Shown in pieces: positions 9,272 to 18,653 of a stretch of 64,000 nt of DNA. The notes beneath the pieces were generated by a model. It saw nothing but the letters and a program-made list of their open reading frames with translations, was not told the origin of the DNA and ran no database searches. Position numbers and translations under genes: made by a program. The DNA is from Streptococcus sanguinis SK355 (lineage in GTDB: Bacteria > Bacillota > Bacilli > Lactobacillales > Streptococcaceae): assembly GCF_000212855.1 (NCBI RefSeq), contig NZ_GL890993.1, forward strand, positions 150,519 to 214,518. Direction: 5' to 3'. The stretch's first letter is position 1. Every line of letters starts with the position of its first letter.

Positions 9272-9299
9272 AAAAAAACCTACCCTTACGGGCAGGTTT
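9272..9299 (-). terminator. fba: fba terminator
   Basis: Hairpin AAACCTGCCC-GTAA-GGGTAGGTTT followed by a T run, 17 bp after the fba stop on the minus strand. It is near-identical to the hairpin at 5260-5286. Confidence 0.9.
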
Positions 9300-9315
9300 C
9301 TGTTTTATATGGTTA

Positions 9316-9342
9316 AGCTAGATTAAGCTTTACCTTCTGAAC
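9316..9342. repeat. Right 27-bp direct repeat (att-like core) within the fba 3' end
   Basis: Identical to 5303-5329. It covers the final codons (GSEGKA) and stop of fba plus seven bases beyond, so an insertion here leaves the gene product unchanged. Confidence 0.85.
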
Positions 9343-10204
9343 CGAATACGTCGATACGTTCTTCAACTGATGCTTGGATGGCTTTTACACCGTCAGCCAA
9401 GAATTTACGTGGGTCGAAGAGTTTCTTCTTGTCGTATTCTGCTTCGTTTGCTTCGTAGTCGCGAGCGAATGCACGAGTTGCATTAGCGAATGCGATTTGG
9501 CATTCAGTATTAACGTTAACTTTCGCAACACCAAGTTTGATAGCTGCTTGGATTTGGTCATCAGGAATACCTGAACCACCGTGCAATACGATTGGGAAGC
9601 CTGGAAGAGCTTCTGTCAATTTCTTCAAGTGGTCAAGATCAAGACCTTCCCAGTTTGCTGGGTATGGACCGTGGATGTTACCGATACCAGCTGCCAAGAA
9701 GTCGATTCCAGTTTCAACCATTGCTTTAGCGTCTTCGATTGGAGCCAATTCACCTTTACCGATGATACCGTCTTCTTCACCACCGATAGTACCAACTTCA
9801 GCTTCTACTGAGATACCTTTAGCGTGTGCTTTTTCAACGACTTCCTTAGCCAATTTAAGGTTTTCTTCTACTGGAAGGTGTGAACCATCAAACATGATAG
9901 AAGTGTAACCAACTTCGATACACTCAAGTGCATCTTCGTAGTGACCATGGTCCAAGTGAATCGCAACTGGTACAGTGATGCCCATTGATTCTACAAGGTT
10001 AGCGATCAAGTTGCGAGCAACTTTGTAACCACCCATGTATTTAGCAGCACCCATTGAAGTTTGAATAAGCACTGGTGCTTTCTTAGCTTCTGCCGCACGC
10101 AAGATAGCTTGAGTCCACTCAAGGTTGTTTGTGTTGAATCCACCAACTGCGTAACCATTGTCACGAGCTGCTTGGACAAATTTTTCTGCTGAAACGATTG
10201 CCAT
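9323..10204 (-). CDS. fba: Class II fructose-bisphosphate aldolase
   Basis: 293-residue class II (zinc-dependent) aldolase that cleaves fructose 1,6-bisphosphate to glyceraldehyde 3-phosphate and dihydroxyacetone phosphate in glycolysis. Zinc ligands and active-site signatures are visible: AIHLDHGHYED (His pair), EAEVGTIGGEEDG and VLHGGSGIPD. Length and start (MAIVSAEKFVQAARDNGYAV) match streptococcal orthologues, with an AGGAGG ribosome binding site upstream. It is transcribed alone, ending at a strong terminator. Its last codons form one copy of the 27-bp repeat bounding the accessory segment to the left, so it has served as an insertion target without losing coding sequence. Confidence 0.98.
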   Translation of the reverse strand: MAIVSAEKFVQAARDNGYAVGGFNTNNLEWTQAILRAAEAKKAPVLIQTSMGAAKYMGGYKVARNLIANLVESMGITVPVAIHLDHGHYEDALECIEVGYTSIMFDGSHLPVEENLKLAKEVVEKAHAKGISVEAEVGTIGGEEDGIIGKGELAPIEDAKAMVETGIDFLAAGIGNIHGPYPANWEGLDLDHLKKLTEALPGFPIVLHGGSGIPDDQIQAAIKLGVAKVNVNTECQIAFANATRAFARDYEANEAEYDKKKLFDPRKFLADGVKAIQASVEERIDVFGSEGKA

Positions 10205-10381
10205 TCTTATCAGGCCTCCTCTTATTTTTTGTGGTTAAACCACTTACATTGTTTATTTTATCACTTTTTCACTAAAATTGCTAGTTTTTCCTGAAATTTT
10301 AAAGAATTACAGGGAGACACTCAGCCTTTTTAAGCGTCTCTAGTGGAAAAAGAAAAAGCTGACCGAAGCCAGCTTACTTGA

Positions 10382-10467
10382 TGCGGAGAGAGGGACTTGA
10401 ACCCTCACGACCTAAAGCGGTCACAGGATCCTTAGTCCTGCGCGTCTGCCAATTCCGCCATCCCCGC
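10382..10467 (-). tRNA. tRNA-Leu (anticodon AAG)
   Basis: 86-nt class II tRNA with a long variable arm (TGACCGCTTTAGGTCGT). The acceptor is GCGGGGA/TCTCCGC, the anticodon loop CTAAGGA and the T-loop GTTCAAGTCCC. The first anticodon base A34 is presumably converted to inosine. Confidence 0.95.
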
Positions 10468-10611
10468 GATTGAGTACCTTACTAGTATAACAGGACAGCT
10501 AAGGCTTGTCAAGAAAATTTTTGACTTTATTTCAAAAAATCAACTTTCTACTCAATCAACAAATCTAAAAAATCTAAGCGAAAATGAAGCTAAGGCAGAA
10601 ACACAGAAAAC

Positions 10612-11022
10612 TCAGTGCTGCTGAGTCGCAACAAAGACAGCCACCGTTTGGTCGGGATCATATTTTTCAAAGTCAATAGTGTAGTCCCGATGAAGCTCAC
10701 CTGTTTCTTCTGCCTCCCAAATCCTCTGCCAAGCATGAAGAACCGCTTGAGGATCCTCCTTATCCGCTTCAAAAACTTGATAGGTCTGCTCGGATGTGTC
10801 AAAATCATAGACTTCCTCATCTGTCAAACGGCAGATAGAGAGACTGTAGTCTCCTTTGTAATCACTGGCATAGTCATGATAGACAGCATAGACCGGTTCC
10901 CCTTGGACAAAAGCTTCTTTCACAGCTCCCTCTTGTTCCTGCCAGAGAGCTTGGATTTTTTCTATACAATGCTCATCTTGAAAATTATTAGTACGAATAC
11001 TAGCTAAAATGTTTAGAAACAT
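10612..11022 (-). CDS. GyrI-like / effector-binding domain protein
   Basis: 136-residue stand-alone protein. The stretch VYAVYHDYASDYKGDYSLSICRL resembles the GyrI-like small-molecule (AraC effector-binding) fold, in which a YxxY/ESDYxGxY motif is common. No DNA-binding domain is attached. It lies between tRNA-Leu and pyrG, on the same strand as both but with its own RBS (AAGGAGGGAAGA). Related stand-alone proteins bind or hydrolyse small cyclic or aromatic compounds. The exact role here is unknown. Confidence 0.65.
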   Translation of the reverse strand: MFLNILASIRTNNFQDEHCIEKIQALWQEQEGAVKEAFVQGEPVYAVYHDYASDYKGDYSLSICRLTDEEVYDFDTSEQTYQVFEADKEDPQAVLHAWQRIWEAEETGELHRDYTIDFEKYDPDQTVAVFVATQQH

Positions 11023-11092
11023 CTTCTTCCCTCCTTTTGCTATTCATTATAACATTTCTCTAGAAAAGCCGCTTAGGTTAGACAAAGCAAGT

Positions 11093-12706
11093 CTATCTAT
11101 CCGAGCTCTTTTCTACCGCTGCTGTGACAAATGCCGTATAAAGACCTTCAGGTCGGTTCGATCGGCTGGAAAGCTCTGGGTGATACTGACAAGCAACGAA
11201 GAATTTGTTTTCTGGGATTTCTACTATTTCGACCAAGCGATTATCTGGTGAAACTCCTGAAAATACAAATCCGGCTGCCTCAAACTGCTCGCGAAAAGCA
11301 TTGTTAAACTCATAGCGATGACGGTGACGGCGCTGCACGACTTCTTGATGGTCGTAAGCTGCTGCTGCCTTAGAGCCACTCTTAAGCTTAGAAGGATAGA
11401 GACCCAATCTCAGCGTTCCACCCAAGTCTTCGACATCAATCTGATCTCGCATGAGGTCAATAATCGGAAATGGTGTGTCTGGATTGAGCTCCGCTGAGTT
11501 AGCATCTGACAGACCTAGGACGTGACGGGCGAATTCGACACAGGTTAGCTGCATGCCCAAGCAAATGCCCAACATAGGCACATCCTGCTCACGTGCATAT
11601 CGGATTGCCTGAATCTTACCCTCAGTTCCTCTCTGACCAAAGCCGCCCGGAACGATAATCCCATCCGCACTTCCAAGAAGCTCTGCGGCGTTTTCGGCAG
11701 TTACCTGATTCGCATCAATCCAGTCAATCTTAACCTCCGCATCATTGGCATAGCCGGCATGCTTGAGCGCTTCGACAACTGAAATATAGGCATCTGGCAA
11801 CTCGACATACTTGCCGACCAGAGCAATACGGACCTGCTTTTCCAGACTCATCACTTTCTCTACCATGGCTGACCATTCAGTCATATCCGCTGCCGACACA
11901 TCCAGCTTCAGATGGTCACAGACGATTTGGTCCATCTTTTGCGCCTGCAAATTGAGAGGAATTTGGTAAAGATGCTCCACATCTAGCGACTCAATGACCG
12001 CCTCCGGCGCCACATCACAGAATTGAGCCAGCTTATTTTTGATATTTTGTCCAGCCGGCTTCTCTGTGCGGATGACCAGCATATTAGGCTGAATCCCCAG
12101 ACCTCGCAGCTCTTTGACAGAATGCTGAGTCGGCTTGGTCTTCATTTCGCCAGCCGCCTTGAGATAGGGCAGGAGGGTCGTATGGATATACATGACATTG
12201 TCTGCTCCGACGTCCGACTTCATCTGGCGCAAAGCTTCTAAAAAAGGAAGAGACTCGATGTCGCCCACTGTGCCACCGACCTCTGTGATAATCACATCCG
12301 AGTCCGTCGTCCGTGCTGCTCGCTTGATCTTGTCCTTGAGAGCATCTGTAATATGCGGAATGACTTGGACCGTCGCCCCCAGATACTCGCCTTTACGCTC
12401 CTTGCGCAGGACTTCGCTATAGATTTTACCAGTGGTGACATTGGAGTATTTATTGAGATTAATGTCAATAAAACGCTCATAATGCCCCAGATCCAGATCC
12501 GTCTCGGCTCCATCATCTGTGACAAACACTTCCCCATGCTGGTAAGGGCTCATGGTACCGGGATCAATATTGATATAAGGGTCAAATTTCTGAATTGTAA
12601 CCTTGAGACCGCGATTCTTCAAAAGCCGACCCAAGCTGGCTGTCACAATCCCTTTCCCGATAGAAGAAACCACACCGCCGGTGACAAAAATATATTTAGT
12701 TGACAT
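11093..12706 (-). CDS. pyrG: CTP synthase
   Basis: 537-residue CTP synthetase that aminates UTP to CTP using glutamine and ATP. The N-terminal synthetase domain begins [20 protein letters not shown] (P-loop). The C-terminal class I glutamine amidotransferase domain carries [13 protein letters not shown] (nucleophile Cys) and the YHPEL histidine/glutamate pair. The ATG is preceded by AAAAGGAGCACGT. The upstream leader has a GGGC transcription start and a hairpin terminator, suggesting CTP-sensitive attenuation (see separate entries). Monocistronic, ending 70 bp before the GyrI-like gene. Confidence 0.98.
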   Translation of the reverse strand: MSTKYIFVTGGVVSSIGKGIVTASLGRLLKNRGLKVTIQKFDPYINIDPGTMSPYQHGEVFVTDDGAETDLDLGHYERFIDINLNKYSNVTTGKIYSEVLRKERKGEYLGATVQVIPHITDALKDKIKRAARTTDSDVIITEVGGTVGDIESLPFLEALRQMKSDVGADNVMYIHTTLLPYLKAAGEMKTKPTQHSVKELRGLGIQPNMLVIRTEKPAGQNIKNKLAQFCDVAPEAVIESLDVEHLYQIPLNLQAQKMDQIVCDHLKLDVSAADMTEWSAMVEKVMSLEKQVRIALVGKYVELPDAYISVVEALKHAGYANDAEVKIDWIDANQVTAENAAELLGSADGIIVPGGFGQRGTEGKIQAIRYAREQDVPMLGICLGMQLTCVEFARHVLGLSDANSAELNPDTPFPIIDLMRDQIDVEDLGGTLRLGLYPSKLKSGSKAAAAYDHQEVVQRRHRHRYEFNNAFREQFEAAGFVFSGVSPDNRLVEIVEIPENKFFVACQYHPELSSRSNRPEGLYTAFVTAAVEKSSDR

Positions 12707-12795
12707 ACGTGCTCCTTTTCATAAAACTATTCATTCCAGCAACCACGTCGTTGCTGGAAACTTATCTAGAGGAGGATTTTCCATAATCTGTCTGA

Positions 12796-12828
12796 AAAAG
12801 AAAAATAGCTCCCTGAACACAGGAAGCT
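12796..12828 (-). terminator. pyrG leader attenuator hairpin
   Basis: On the minus strand AGCTTCCTG-TGTT-CAGGGAGCT is followed by ATTTTTCTTTTTC. It lies about 22-55 nt after the predicted pyrG transcription start and about 90 nt before the pyrG ATG. The pyrimidine-rich 5' arm could pair with a 5' run of extra G residues. Confidence 0.75.
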
Positions 12829-12846
12829 CTGACCTCTAAAAGAGGT

Positions 12847-12886
12847 GCCCGAACAGTATCATATCGCAAACCTAAAAAATTGTCAA
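12847..12886 (-). promoter_or_regulatory. pyrG promoter with GGGC initiator
   Basis: TTGACA (12886-12881), a 17-bp spacer and TATGAT (12863-12858), then after 7 bases GGGC (12850-12847). The GGGC start matches the initially transcribed sequence required for reiterative G addition at the Bacillus subtilis pyrG promoter when CTP is scarce. Confidence 0.8.
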
Positions 12887-12903
12887 ATGATTTCATTCGG
12901 TTT

Positions 12904-13590
12904 TCATCCATTTTCAGCAATACTGATGACATGTGTTTCGAATTCTAAATCGGGCATAGACTCTGCTAAATCGTGTCGGATTCGTTCCAAGGCTTCCAGA
13001 CGCATTTCGACAGAGGTATTGGCATTCCCCTGAATGATGAAAATGGCATCCTTGGTCTCTTCATCAAACTTATAATACTCACTGTCACGAACATCCAGCC
13101 AAGCCAAAATGCCCTTGGCATCCCGATAGACATAGTCCGTCTTGGCAACATGCTTCTCCTTGGACAAAATAGGCAGAAAAACATCTTCCTTTTGGCTTAC
13201 GGTGAATTCTATCTGATCTTCAATCTTGTCAAAATCATGCCCTCCAATAGCCAGTAGGGAATGCAGGGCTTCAACGTTATAAATATCAATAATGCTATTA
13301 ATATGAGGGAGCGAGCCTCGGTGCTGGATATTGCGAATCAGCGCGGGAACCGTCGGAGGATTTTTCTTGACACTGCGACCTACGCGCTGGAGTATTTCTA
13401 TATAACCTTGAACCACTGGCGACTCAAGCACCTCATCCAAGTCACAGGCCAGAGCCCAGTCTTCCATTTCCTTTTTCTTTTTTAGAAATGAGGAAGACAG
13501 TTCTGCCTGCGGATTGACATTCTTGGCAATCCCGATTACAACACTCTTAATGCCTAAATCACCCAGACTCTTATCAATGACAAATTTCAT
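12904..13590 (-). CDS. B3/B4 (tRNA-synthetase beta-like) domain protein
   Basis: 228-residue protein starting MKFVIDKSLGDLGIK. ATG 13590 has GGAGG upstream, while the ATG at 13617 gives a poor extension. It resembles stand-alone B3/B4 domains of phenylalanyl-tRNA synthetase beta chain: VPALIRNIQHRGSLPHINSIIDIYNVEAL and the C-terminal IIQGNANTSVEMRLEALERI are typical. Such proteins are thought to have tRNA-editing-like or substrate-binding roles, but function is unproven. It lies between rpoE and pyrG on the same strand, and the pyrG promoter begins right after its stop codon. Confidence 0.85.
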   Translation of the reverse strand: MKFVIDKSLGDLGIKSVVIGIAKNVNPQAELSSSFLKKKKEMEDWALACDLDEVLESPVVQGYIEILQRVGRSVKKNPPTVPALIRNIQHRGSLPHINSIIDIYNVEALHSLLAIGGHDFDKIEDQIEFTVSQKEDVFLPILSKEKHVAKTDYVYRDAKGILAWLDVRDSEYYKFDEETKDAIFIIQGNANTSVEMRLEALERIRHDLAESMPDLEFETHVISIAENG

Positions 13591-13670
13591 AGCAGCATAC
13601 CTCCATCTTTTCTTCATTAAATTTTATTAGTATTCTACACCTTCCGAACTTATATTTCAAGGAATATTAA

Positions 13671-13701
13671 AAGAAACAAGGGACGAAATCCCTTGTTTCT
13701 T
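13671..13701 (-). terminator. rpoE terminator
   Basis: Perfect stem AAGAAACAAGGGA / TCCCTTGTTTCTT with loop TTTCG, ten bases after the rpoE stop codon. T-rich on the minus-strand exit. Confidence 0.85.
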
Positions 13702-13710
13702 TTGGTTGAT

Positions 13711-14301
13711 TTATTCTTCCTCTTCGGTCTCCGTATCTTCATCAGAGTAGTCGTCATCTTCTTCGTTGAGTTCGACTTCTTCACCTAGATCATCTGGAGC
13801 AATTTCGTTGATTTCAGCATCGTAAGCTTCCACTTCGTTCTTCTCATCGTCTGGATTTTCCTCATCGTATGAGAGAGCCGGATCTGCTTCGTAGCCGTCC
13901 TCATCTTCTGGATCGTCATCGCTGTAGTCAATGGCATCCTCGTCGCCATCCATAAAGGCATTAACGCGTTTCTTCTTGCGTTTCTTAGGTGCATCATCCT
14001 CATCAGTCTCTTCCAAGGCGATGATTTCTTCATCCACTTCGTCGATAGCATACCATGAACGCAGGCCCCATTTATTATCTCCCAGCGGAATAAAGCTGCC
14101 GTCTACATTGAGTTCTGTGTAGAATAAAGGCAGAGCATCACGAATCTCACTGTTTGATTTTTCCAGATAGTTTTGAATTTCATTGACCAGATCATTAAAA
14201 TACATCTCATGGTCGCGGCCGCGGGCTTCCAAAATGGCACGCGCCACTTCAATCATAGAAAGCTCACTTTTTTCCTGTCCAGCAAATACTTCTAATTCCA
14301 A
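13711..14301 (-). CDS. rpoE: DNA-directed RNA polymerase subunit delta
   Basis: 196-residue delta subunit of Gram-positive RNA polymerase. The N-terminal ~85 residues form the folded HARE-HTH domain ([27 protein letters not shown], then [15 protein letters not shown]). The C-terminal half is an extremely acidic disordered tail of Asp/Glu, ending in several consecutive Glu, which mimics nucleic acid and speeds polymerase recycling. It is monocistronic, with a terminator immediately after, and lies between the trigger-factor gene and the B3/B4 gene as in many streptococci. Confidence 0.97.
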   Translation of the reverse strand: MELEVFAGQEKSELSMIEVARAILEARGRDHEMYFNDLVNEIQNYLEKSNSEIRDALPLFYTELNVDGSFIPLGDNKWGLRSWYAIDEVDEEIIALEETDEDDAPKKRKKKRVNAFMDGDEDAIDYSDDDPEDEDGYEADPALSYDEENPDDEKNEVEAYDAEINEIAPDDLGEEVELNEEDDDYSDEDTETEEEE

Positions 14302-14425
14302 AGTTGATCTCCTTTAAGATTAAGTAAAGGCTTGTCGCCCTCTTGCAATTTTTCGCTACTTTCTATTGTACGATAAATTTCTATTTTCGTCAAAAGAAAA
14401 TCCAGGAAAAATCACGGAACAAGTA

Positions 14426-14459
14426 CAAAAAGAAACTAGTGCATCTGTACACTAGTTTC
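14426..14459 (-). terminator. tig terminator
   Basis: Stem GAAACTAGTG / CACTAGTTTC followed by TTTTT on the minus strand, about 30 bp after the trigger factor stop. Confidence 0.88.
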
Positions 14460-14486
14460 AAATGATCTCATTTTGAATGATGAAAT

Positions 14487-15770
14487 TTATTTCACTTTCG
14501 CAGTGCTTGTAATCACTTCAACAGCTTTCTTGATAGCAATGTCGTGTTTCAGCATGTCTTCTGACAGCAATTGACGAACACGTTCTACTTCCATGTTGTA
14601 GTCTGTAGCCAATGAAGTTACTTCTGCTTCGATTTCTTCTGCGCTAGCTTCAAAACCTTCTGCCTTAGCAACAGCTTCTACGACAAGGTTTGTCTTAGTG
14701 CGTGACTCAGCATCTGCTTCGTATTGCTTGTGCAGGTCTTCCTGACTAGTACCAGTGATTTGGAAGTACATGTCAGGTGAGATTCCTTGGCGTTGCATAT
14801 TGCCCAAGAATTCATTAACTGCACGGTGTACTTCTTCGTGGACCATTTCCGCTGGCAAGTCAACGATTTCCGCGTTTGCTACTGCTTGATCAATAGCTGC
14901 TGCTTCTACCGCATCGTTATAAGCTGTTTCCTTAGCTTCTGACAATTCTTTGCGGTACTTTTCTTTCAGCTCGTCAAGTGTTTCAACTTCTTCGTCGATA
15001 TCTTTTGCAAGTTCATCGTCCAATGCTGGAACTTCTTTTTCTTTAACTTCATGAATAGTTGTCACAAACTTAGCTTCCTTGCCTGCCAAGTCTTCTGCTT
15101 GATAGTCTTCTGGGAAGGTTACGACAACGTCCACTGTTTCACCTGCACTGTGGCCAACCAACTGCTCTTCAAATCCTGGGATGAATTGACCGCTGCCAAG
15201 TCCAAGTGAGAAGTTATCGCCCTTGCCGCCGTCAAATTCAACGCCGTCAACAGATCCAACAAAGTCAATCACAACTGTATCACCGTCAGCTGCTGGACCT
15301 TCTTTGAGAACCAACTCAGCCAAGTTGTTGCGCTCACGCTCAATGCGCTCATCTACTTCAGCGTCAGTCACTTCTTTAGTAGCTTCAACAGTTACTTCCA
15401 AGTCTTTGTATGCACCTAACTTAACTTCTGGCTTAGTGACTACTTCAGCTTTGATGACCCAGTCTTGGCCTTTTTCCATAGACTCGACATCAAACTGAGG
15501 CTGAGCAACTACTTCGATACCTGCTTCTTTGACAGCAGCTTCGTATGCTTCTGGAAGAAGAGCGTTCAAAGCATCTTGGTAGAGGGCTTCTTCACCAAAA
15601 CGTTGGTTGAAGATAGCACGTGGAAGGCGACCTTTACGGAAACCTGGTACAGCAATATCTTTTTTTACTGAGTTAAATACACGGTCCAAGGCAGGCTTGA
15701 TTTTCTCTTGACTGATGCTAAAAGTCAAAAGACCGCGATTTGTTTCTTTGTTTTCAAATGATACAGACAT
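14487..15770 (-). CDS. tig: Trigger factor (peptidyl-prolyl isomerase)
   Basis: 427-residue ribosome-bound chaperone. The N-terminal ribosome-binding domain contains [23 protein letters not shown], including the conserved GFRxGxxP signature that docks on ribosomal protein L23. The central FKBP-like PPIase domain begins near residue 160 ([20 protein letters not shown]). The long helical C-terminal domain binds nascent chains. Length is the usual one for streptococci (RopA). It is a single gene with its own terminator; the start has an AAGGAG site in a T-rich leader. Confidence 0.98.
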   Translation of the reverse strand: MSVSFENKETNRGLLTFSISQEKIKPALDRVFNSVKKDIAVPGFRKGRLPRAIFNQRFGEEALYQDALNALLPEAYEAAVKEAGIEVVAQPQFDVESMEKGQDWVIKAEVVTKPEVKLGAYKDLEVTVEATKEVTDAEVDERIERERNNLAELVLKEGPAADGDTVVIDFVGSVDGVEFDGGKGDNFSLGLGSGQFIPGFEEQLVGHSAGETVDVVVTFPEDYQAEDLAGKEAKFVTTIHEVKEKEVPALDDELAKDIDEEVETLDELKEKYRKELSEAKETAYNDAVEAAAIDQAVANAEIVDLPAEMVHEEVHRAVNEFLGNMQRQGISPDMYFQITGTSQEDLHKQYEADAESRTKTNLVVEAVAKAEGFEASAEEIEAEVTSLATDYNMEVERVRQLLSEDMLKHDIAIKKAVEVITSTAKVK

Positions 15771-15849
15771 TCTGTCATTTCTCCTTAAAATTTATTGAAT
15801 ACAACCCATTATAGCATAATTAGAGTTTTTTTCAAAATTATTTTTCCTT

Positions 15850-16413
15850 TTATCCCTTCCTGATTTTATCCTCTATATAGGCCGCTCTGGCGCCGCCAAT
15901 TAGCTTGGGACGGCTGGCTAAAGCCGTGACATGAGCAGCCCCCAACTCCTTGAGAATCGGTCGGATAGGAATCTGCACGTGCTTGACATGCATGCCGATG
16001 GCAGTATCGCCAATGTCCAGCCCCGCCTGAGCGACAATAAACTCCACCTCGACAGGATCCTTCATGTATTGGAAAGCTGCTAGCTGACCGCTGCCTCCAG
16101 CATGAAGAGTAGGCAGAACATTGACAATTTCCAAATCCTTCTTGTTTGCCAAGGCTCTTTCGACTACGAGGGCACGGTTGAGATGCTCACATCCCTGAAC
16201 TGCTAGAAAGATACCCTTCTCTTCTAAGATATCCAGTATGGCTTTGACAATAACCTGTCCAACTTCCAGACTGGAATTCTGACCGATATGGCCTCCGACA
16301 ACCTCACTAGAGGATAGACCCAGAACAAAAATATCTCCCTCGACCAAGGCAGCCTTGTCCAAAACATCTAGAACAATCTGACGAGTTTCTGCTCCAATCT
16401 TAGCTAAGTCCAT
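15850..16413 (-). CDS. UPF0340 (TIGR01440/DUF436) family protein
   Basis: 187-residue protein of the UPF0340 family, seen as VFVLG-like [36 protein letters not shown] and [11 protein letters not shown]. Family function is unknown. It ends a tight operon truA / pyridoxal-type kinase / ECF S component / UPF0340 with 12-bp spacing to the S component. Co-occurrence with coenzyme uptake genes suggests a role linked to vitamin B6 or related metabolism, but that is inference. The start [13 protein letters not shown] follows a GAGGTGAG site. Confidence 0.9.
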   Translation of the reverse strand: MDLAKIGAETRQIVLDVLDKAALVEGDIFVLGLSSSEVVGGHIGQNSSLEVGQVIVKAILDILEEKGIFLAVQGCEHLNRALVVERALANKKDLEIVNVLPTLHAGGSGQLAAFQYMKDPVEVEFIVAQAGLDIGDTAIGMHVKHVQIPIRPILKELGAAHVTALASRPKLIGGARAAYIEDKIRKG

Positions 16414-16425
16414 GTCTCACCTCGT

Positions 16426-16908
16426 TTATTTCACTGTGACTGTCTTTTTCAAACTCTCTGGGAAGGCTTTGTAAAGGGCAAAACCGACTGCTAAACCAAA
16501 TGCATTCTGCATAAAATTGCCCAAGATTCCAGCCAGACCTGCTCCGACGCCATTCATGATACTGTCAAAGAGGGCGTAGCCACCGACCATAGCTACTGTA
16601 GCCAAGACCAGCCCAAGGTAGCGTTTCTTGCCCTCAAAGCCAGCAAAGAACCCTTGAAGTCCGTGGCAAATCAGGCTGAAAATCATCCACTGGGGATAGC
16701 CGGCAATCATATCAATCAAAAAGCCTGAAAGGCCTCCGACAATAGCCGCTTCCTTGCGGCCAAAGTAGAAGGCAGTAAAATAAATCCCTGCATCCAACAA
16801 GGTCAAAAAGCCAGTCGCCGTTGGGATTTTCACAAAATTCCCCAAAAGCACAGACAGTGCTGTGATGAAAGCTAAGAACACTAATTTTTTAACTTGATTA
16901 TTTCTCAT
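16426..16908 (-). CDS. ECF transporter S component (vitamin/pyridoxine type)
   Basis: 160-residue integral membrane protein with about five to six helices (FLAFITALSVLLGNFVKI, LDAGIYFTAFYFGRKEAAIVGG, LATVAMVGGYALFDSI and others). The short size, the conserved N-terminal helix and the absence of any ATPase nearby identify a substrate-binding S component that shares a common EcfAAT module encoded elsewhere. Its neighbour is a pyridoxal/HMP kinase whose stop codon it overlaps by 11 bp, so the likely ligand is a pyridoxine or hydroxymethylpyrimidine-type vitamin. Confidence 0.88.
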   Translation of the reverse strand: MRNNQVKKLVFLAFITALSVLLGNFVKIPTATGFLTLLDAGIYFTAFYFGRKEAAIVGGLSGFLIDMIAGYPQWMIFSLICHGLQGFFAGFEGKKRYLGLVLATVAMVGGYALFDSIMNGVGAGLAGILGNFMQNAFGLAVGFALYKAFPESLKKTVTVK

Positions 16909-17659
16909 ACTGAACTACCCCATATTGATCTGAGCGCTGAATCGCTCGGTAAACAAAATCTTTAGACAATTGAACTGCTGCAAGTGGAGACTTGCCTAGA
17001 AGCAGCTGACTGGCAATGCTGGAAGCAAATGTGCAGCCCGCTCCGGTATTGTTGCTGGCCAGCACTGGCGATTCAATGACCTCAAACTCTCGGCCGTCAT
17101 AGTAAACATCCACCGCCCGCTCCTTGCTCAAGCGATTGCCACCCTTTATCACTACATGCTTGGCTCCCAAATCATAGAGCTCCTTGGCTGCAGCCTGCAT
17201 ATCCTTCAGACTTTTGATTTCTTTTTGGGTCAATAGCTGAGCTTCTGCCAGATTTGGCGTAATGATGCTGACATGAGGGAAAAACTTGATGATTTCTTCT
17301 CTCAGCGCACTGACTTCCAAGTCATGATTTTCCTTGCAGACCAGAACAGGATCCAGCACAACTGGTATATCCGCATGCTGCTTGACAAAAGCCAAAGCCT
17401 GCTCTGCTATTTCCAGATTGGGTAAAAGTCCTATCTTAATAGCAGAAAAAGGAATATCCTTGAGACTGGCTAACTGCTGGGCAAAAACCTCTTCCTCAAC
17501 TGGAATGACCTCAAATCCCTTGTCGGTCATAGCCGTCAGGCAAGTCACAGCTACGAAACCATGCAGACCATTGACCGTATAGGTAGCCAAATCAGCATGC
17601 AGCCCGCCGCCGCTGAAAATATCATTGCCCGAAAGGGCTAAAATCAACTTATTCTTCAT
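16898..17659 (-). CDS. Pyridoxal kinase / hydroxymethylpyrimidine kinase (ThiD/PdxK family)
   Basis: 253-residue ribokinase-fold enzyme. Near the N-terminus it has [20 protein letters not shown]; the phosphate-binding signature [15 protein letters not shown] lies near residue 208, and KIGLL and [11 protein letters not shown] are typical of ThiD-type kinases. It phosphorylates pyridoxal or hydroxymethylpyrimidine with ATP. It overlaps truA upstream by 11 bp and the ECF S component downstream, so transport and trapping phosphorylation are coupled. Streptococcal homologues are annotated either pdxK or thiD. Lack of other thiamine genes here favours vitamin B6, without certainty. Confidence 0.9.
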   Translation of the reverse strand: MKNKLILALSGNDIFSGGGLHADLATYTVNGLHGFVAVTCLTAMTDKGFEVIPVEEEVFAQQLASLKDIPFSAIKIGLLPNLEIAEQALAFVKQHADIPVVLDPVLVCKENHDLEVSALREEIIKFFPHVSIITPNLAEAQLLTQKEIKSLKDMQAAAKELYDLGAKHVVIKGGNRLSKERAVDVYYDGREFEVIESPVLASNNTGAGCTFASSIASQLLLGKSPLAAVQLSKDFVYRAIQRSDQYGVVQYEK

Positions 17660-18398
17660 AACGAATCTCCTTTAGATAGAGGCCGTTTGGACCGGCTGTC
17701 GGCCCTGCCAAATAGCGGTCTTTCTCCTCTAAAATCCTCTGAATCTGCTCTACCGGCATGCGCTTATTGCCAATCTTGAGCAGAGTGCCGACCATATTGC
17801 GGATCTGCTTGTAGAGAAAGCCATTGCCTGAAAAAGTAAAGACCAGAAAATTGCGCTCTGCATCATAGCGGACCTTGGCCTCGGTAATGGTCCGAACCTT
17901 GTCTTCCACGCTGGTTCCCGAAGCCGTAAAACCAGTAAAATCATGCGTCCCCTCTAACTGAGCAATCGCTTCTTCTATCAGACCCAGCTCCAAAGGATAT
18001 GGATAATGCGTGGCATAATGGCGCATCATAGGATTTTTAGGCCGGCCGATGTCCACCAAAAATTCATAGGTCTTGCTGTGCTTATTGTAGCGAGAATGAA
18101 AATCATCCGACACCTGCTCCACCCTGATAAAATCAATATCTTCCGGCGTCTGTGTATCCAAAGCAAAACGCAATTTCTCTTCATCCCGCTCTTCTGGTAA
18201 ATCAAAATGCAGCACCTGGCCCAGAGCATGGACGCCGCTGTCGGTTCGGCCCGCTCCATGAATCACCACAGGCTGGCCTTTATTGATACGGGTCAGGGTC
18301 TTTTCAATCTCTTCCTGAACGCTTCTGGCATGGGGCTGTCGCTGAAAACCAGCAAAGTCATAACCATCATAGGAAATAATAGCTTTATAACGTGTCAT
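17649..18398 (-). CDS. truA: tRNA pseudouridine(38-40) synthase TruA
   Basis: 249-residue pseudouridine synthase acting on U38-U40 of the tRNA anticodon stem. The catalytic Asp lies in [19 protein letters not shown] (about residue 52). [15 protein letters not shown] is the conserved C-terminal signature. It is the first gene of the four-gene operon, overlapping the kinase gene by 11 bp. The start [21 protein letters not shown] is the canonical N-terminus. Confidence 0.97.
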   Translation of the reverse strand: MTRYKAIISYDGYDFAGFQRQPHARSVQEEIEKTLTRINKGQPVVIHGAGRTDSGVHALGQVLHFDLPEERDEEKLRFALDTQTPEDIDFIRVEQVSDDFHSRYNKHSKTYEFLVDIGRPKNPMMRHYATHYPYPLELGLIEEAIAQLEGTHDFTGFTASGTSVEDKVRTITEAKVRYDAERNFLVFTFSGNGFLYKQIRNMVGTLLKIGNKRMPVEQIQRILEEKDRYLAGPTAGPNGLYLKEIRYEE

Positions 18399-18527
18399 GT
18401 GTTTATTTTAGCAGGAAAAAAAGCCCCCAGCAAGCCCTAAAAGCAGGAACTGTCTGGGGACAGATTTTTTGAAAAATATCGTTTAAGAATCAGGTTTTTT
18501 TCTGTTCCGGCTTGCCATCATGCAACA

Positions 18528-18592
18528 AAATAACCCATCTGAATCAGACTGTCAGTGACAACACAAACAGAGCTAATTCAAATGGGTTATTT
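18528..18592 (-). terminator. Long inverted repeat after the M26 protease gene
   Basis: 17-bp arms (18528-18544 and 18576-18592, core ATAACCCAT) with one mismatch and a 31-base loop. It lies 60 bp beyond the protease stop. The exit is TTTTG, so it is a weak terminator or an RNA-stabilising structure. Confidence 0.5.
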
Positions 18593-18653
18593 ATCGCATA
18601 TTTCTAAAGGGCATTATTTGCAGTTACACATGCAGCAAATCTGACATTTTGAC

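Larger units (their letters stand above)
5330..9342. mobile_element. Putative CIME / decayed integrative element at the fba (fda) 3' end
   Basis: About 4.0 kb between two 27-bp direct repeats of the fba 3' end. It holds an AT-rich DUF4145-like gene, an HxlR regulator, an oxidoreductase and an IS630 remnant. No integrase, excisionase, relaxase or conjugation gene is visible, so it is at best a cis-mobilisable or decayed element. ICESt1/ICESt3-type elements of streptococci are known to integrate at the 3' end of fda, the same gene. Treating this segment as their relative is an inference from the site and the repeat. Confidence 0.6.

Noticed and set aside
18528..18592. Insertion sequence ends or small mobile repeat
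   Set aside because: Single inverted repeat with a 31-base loop and no flanking duplication; a terminator-like structure is the simpler reading.
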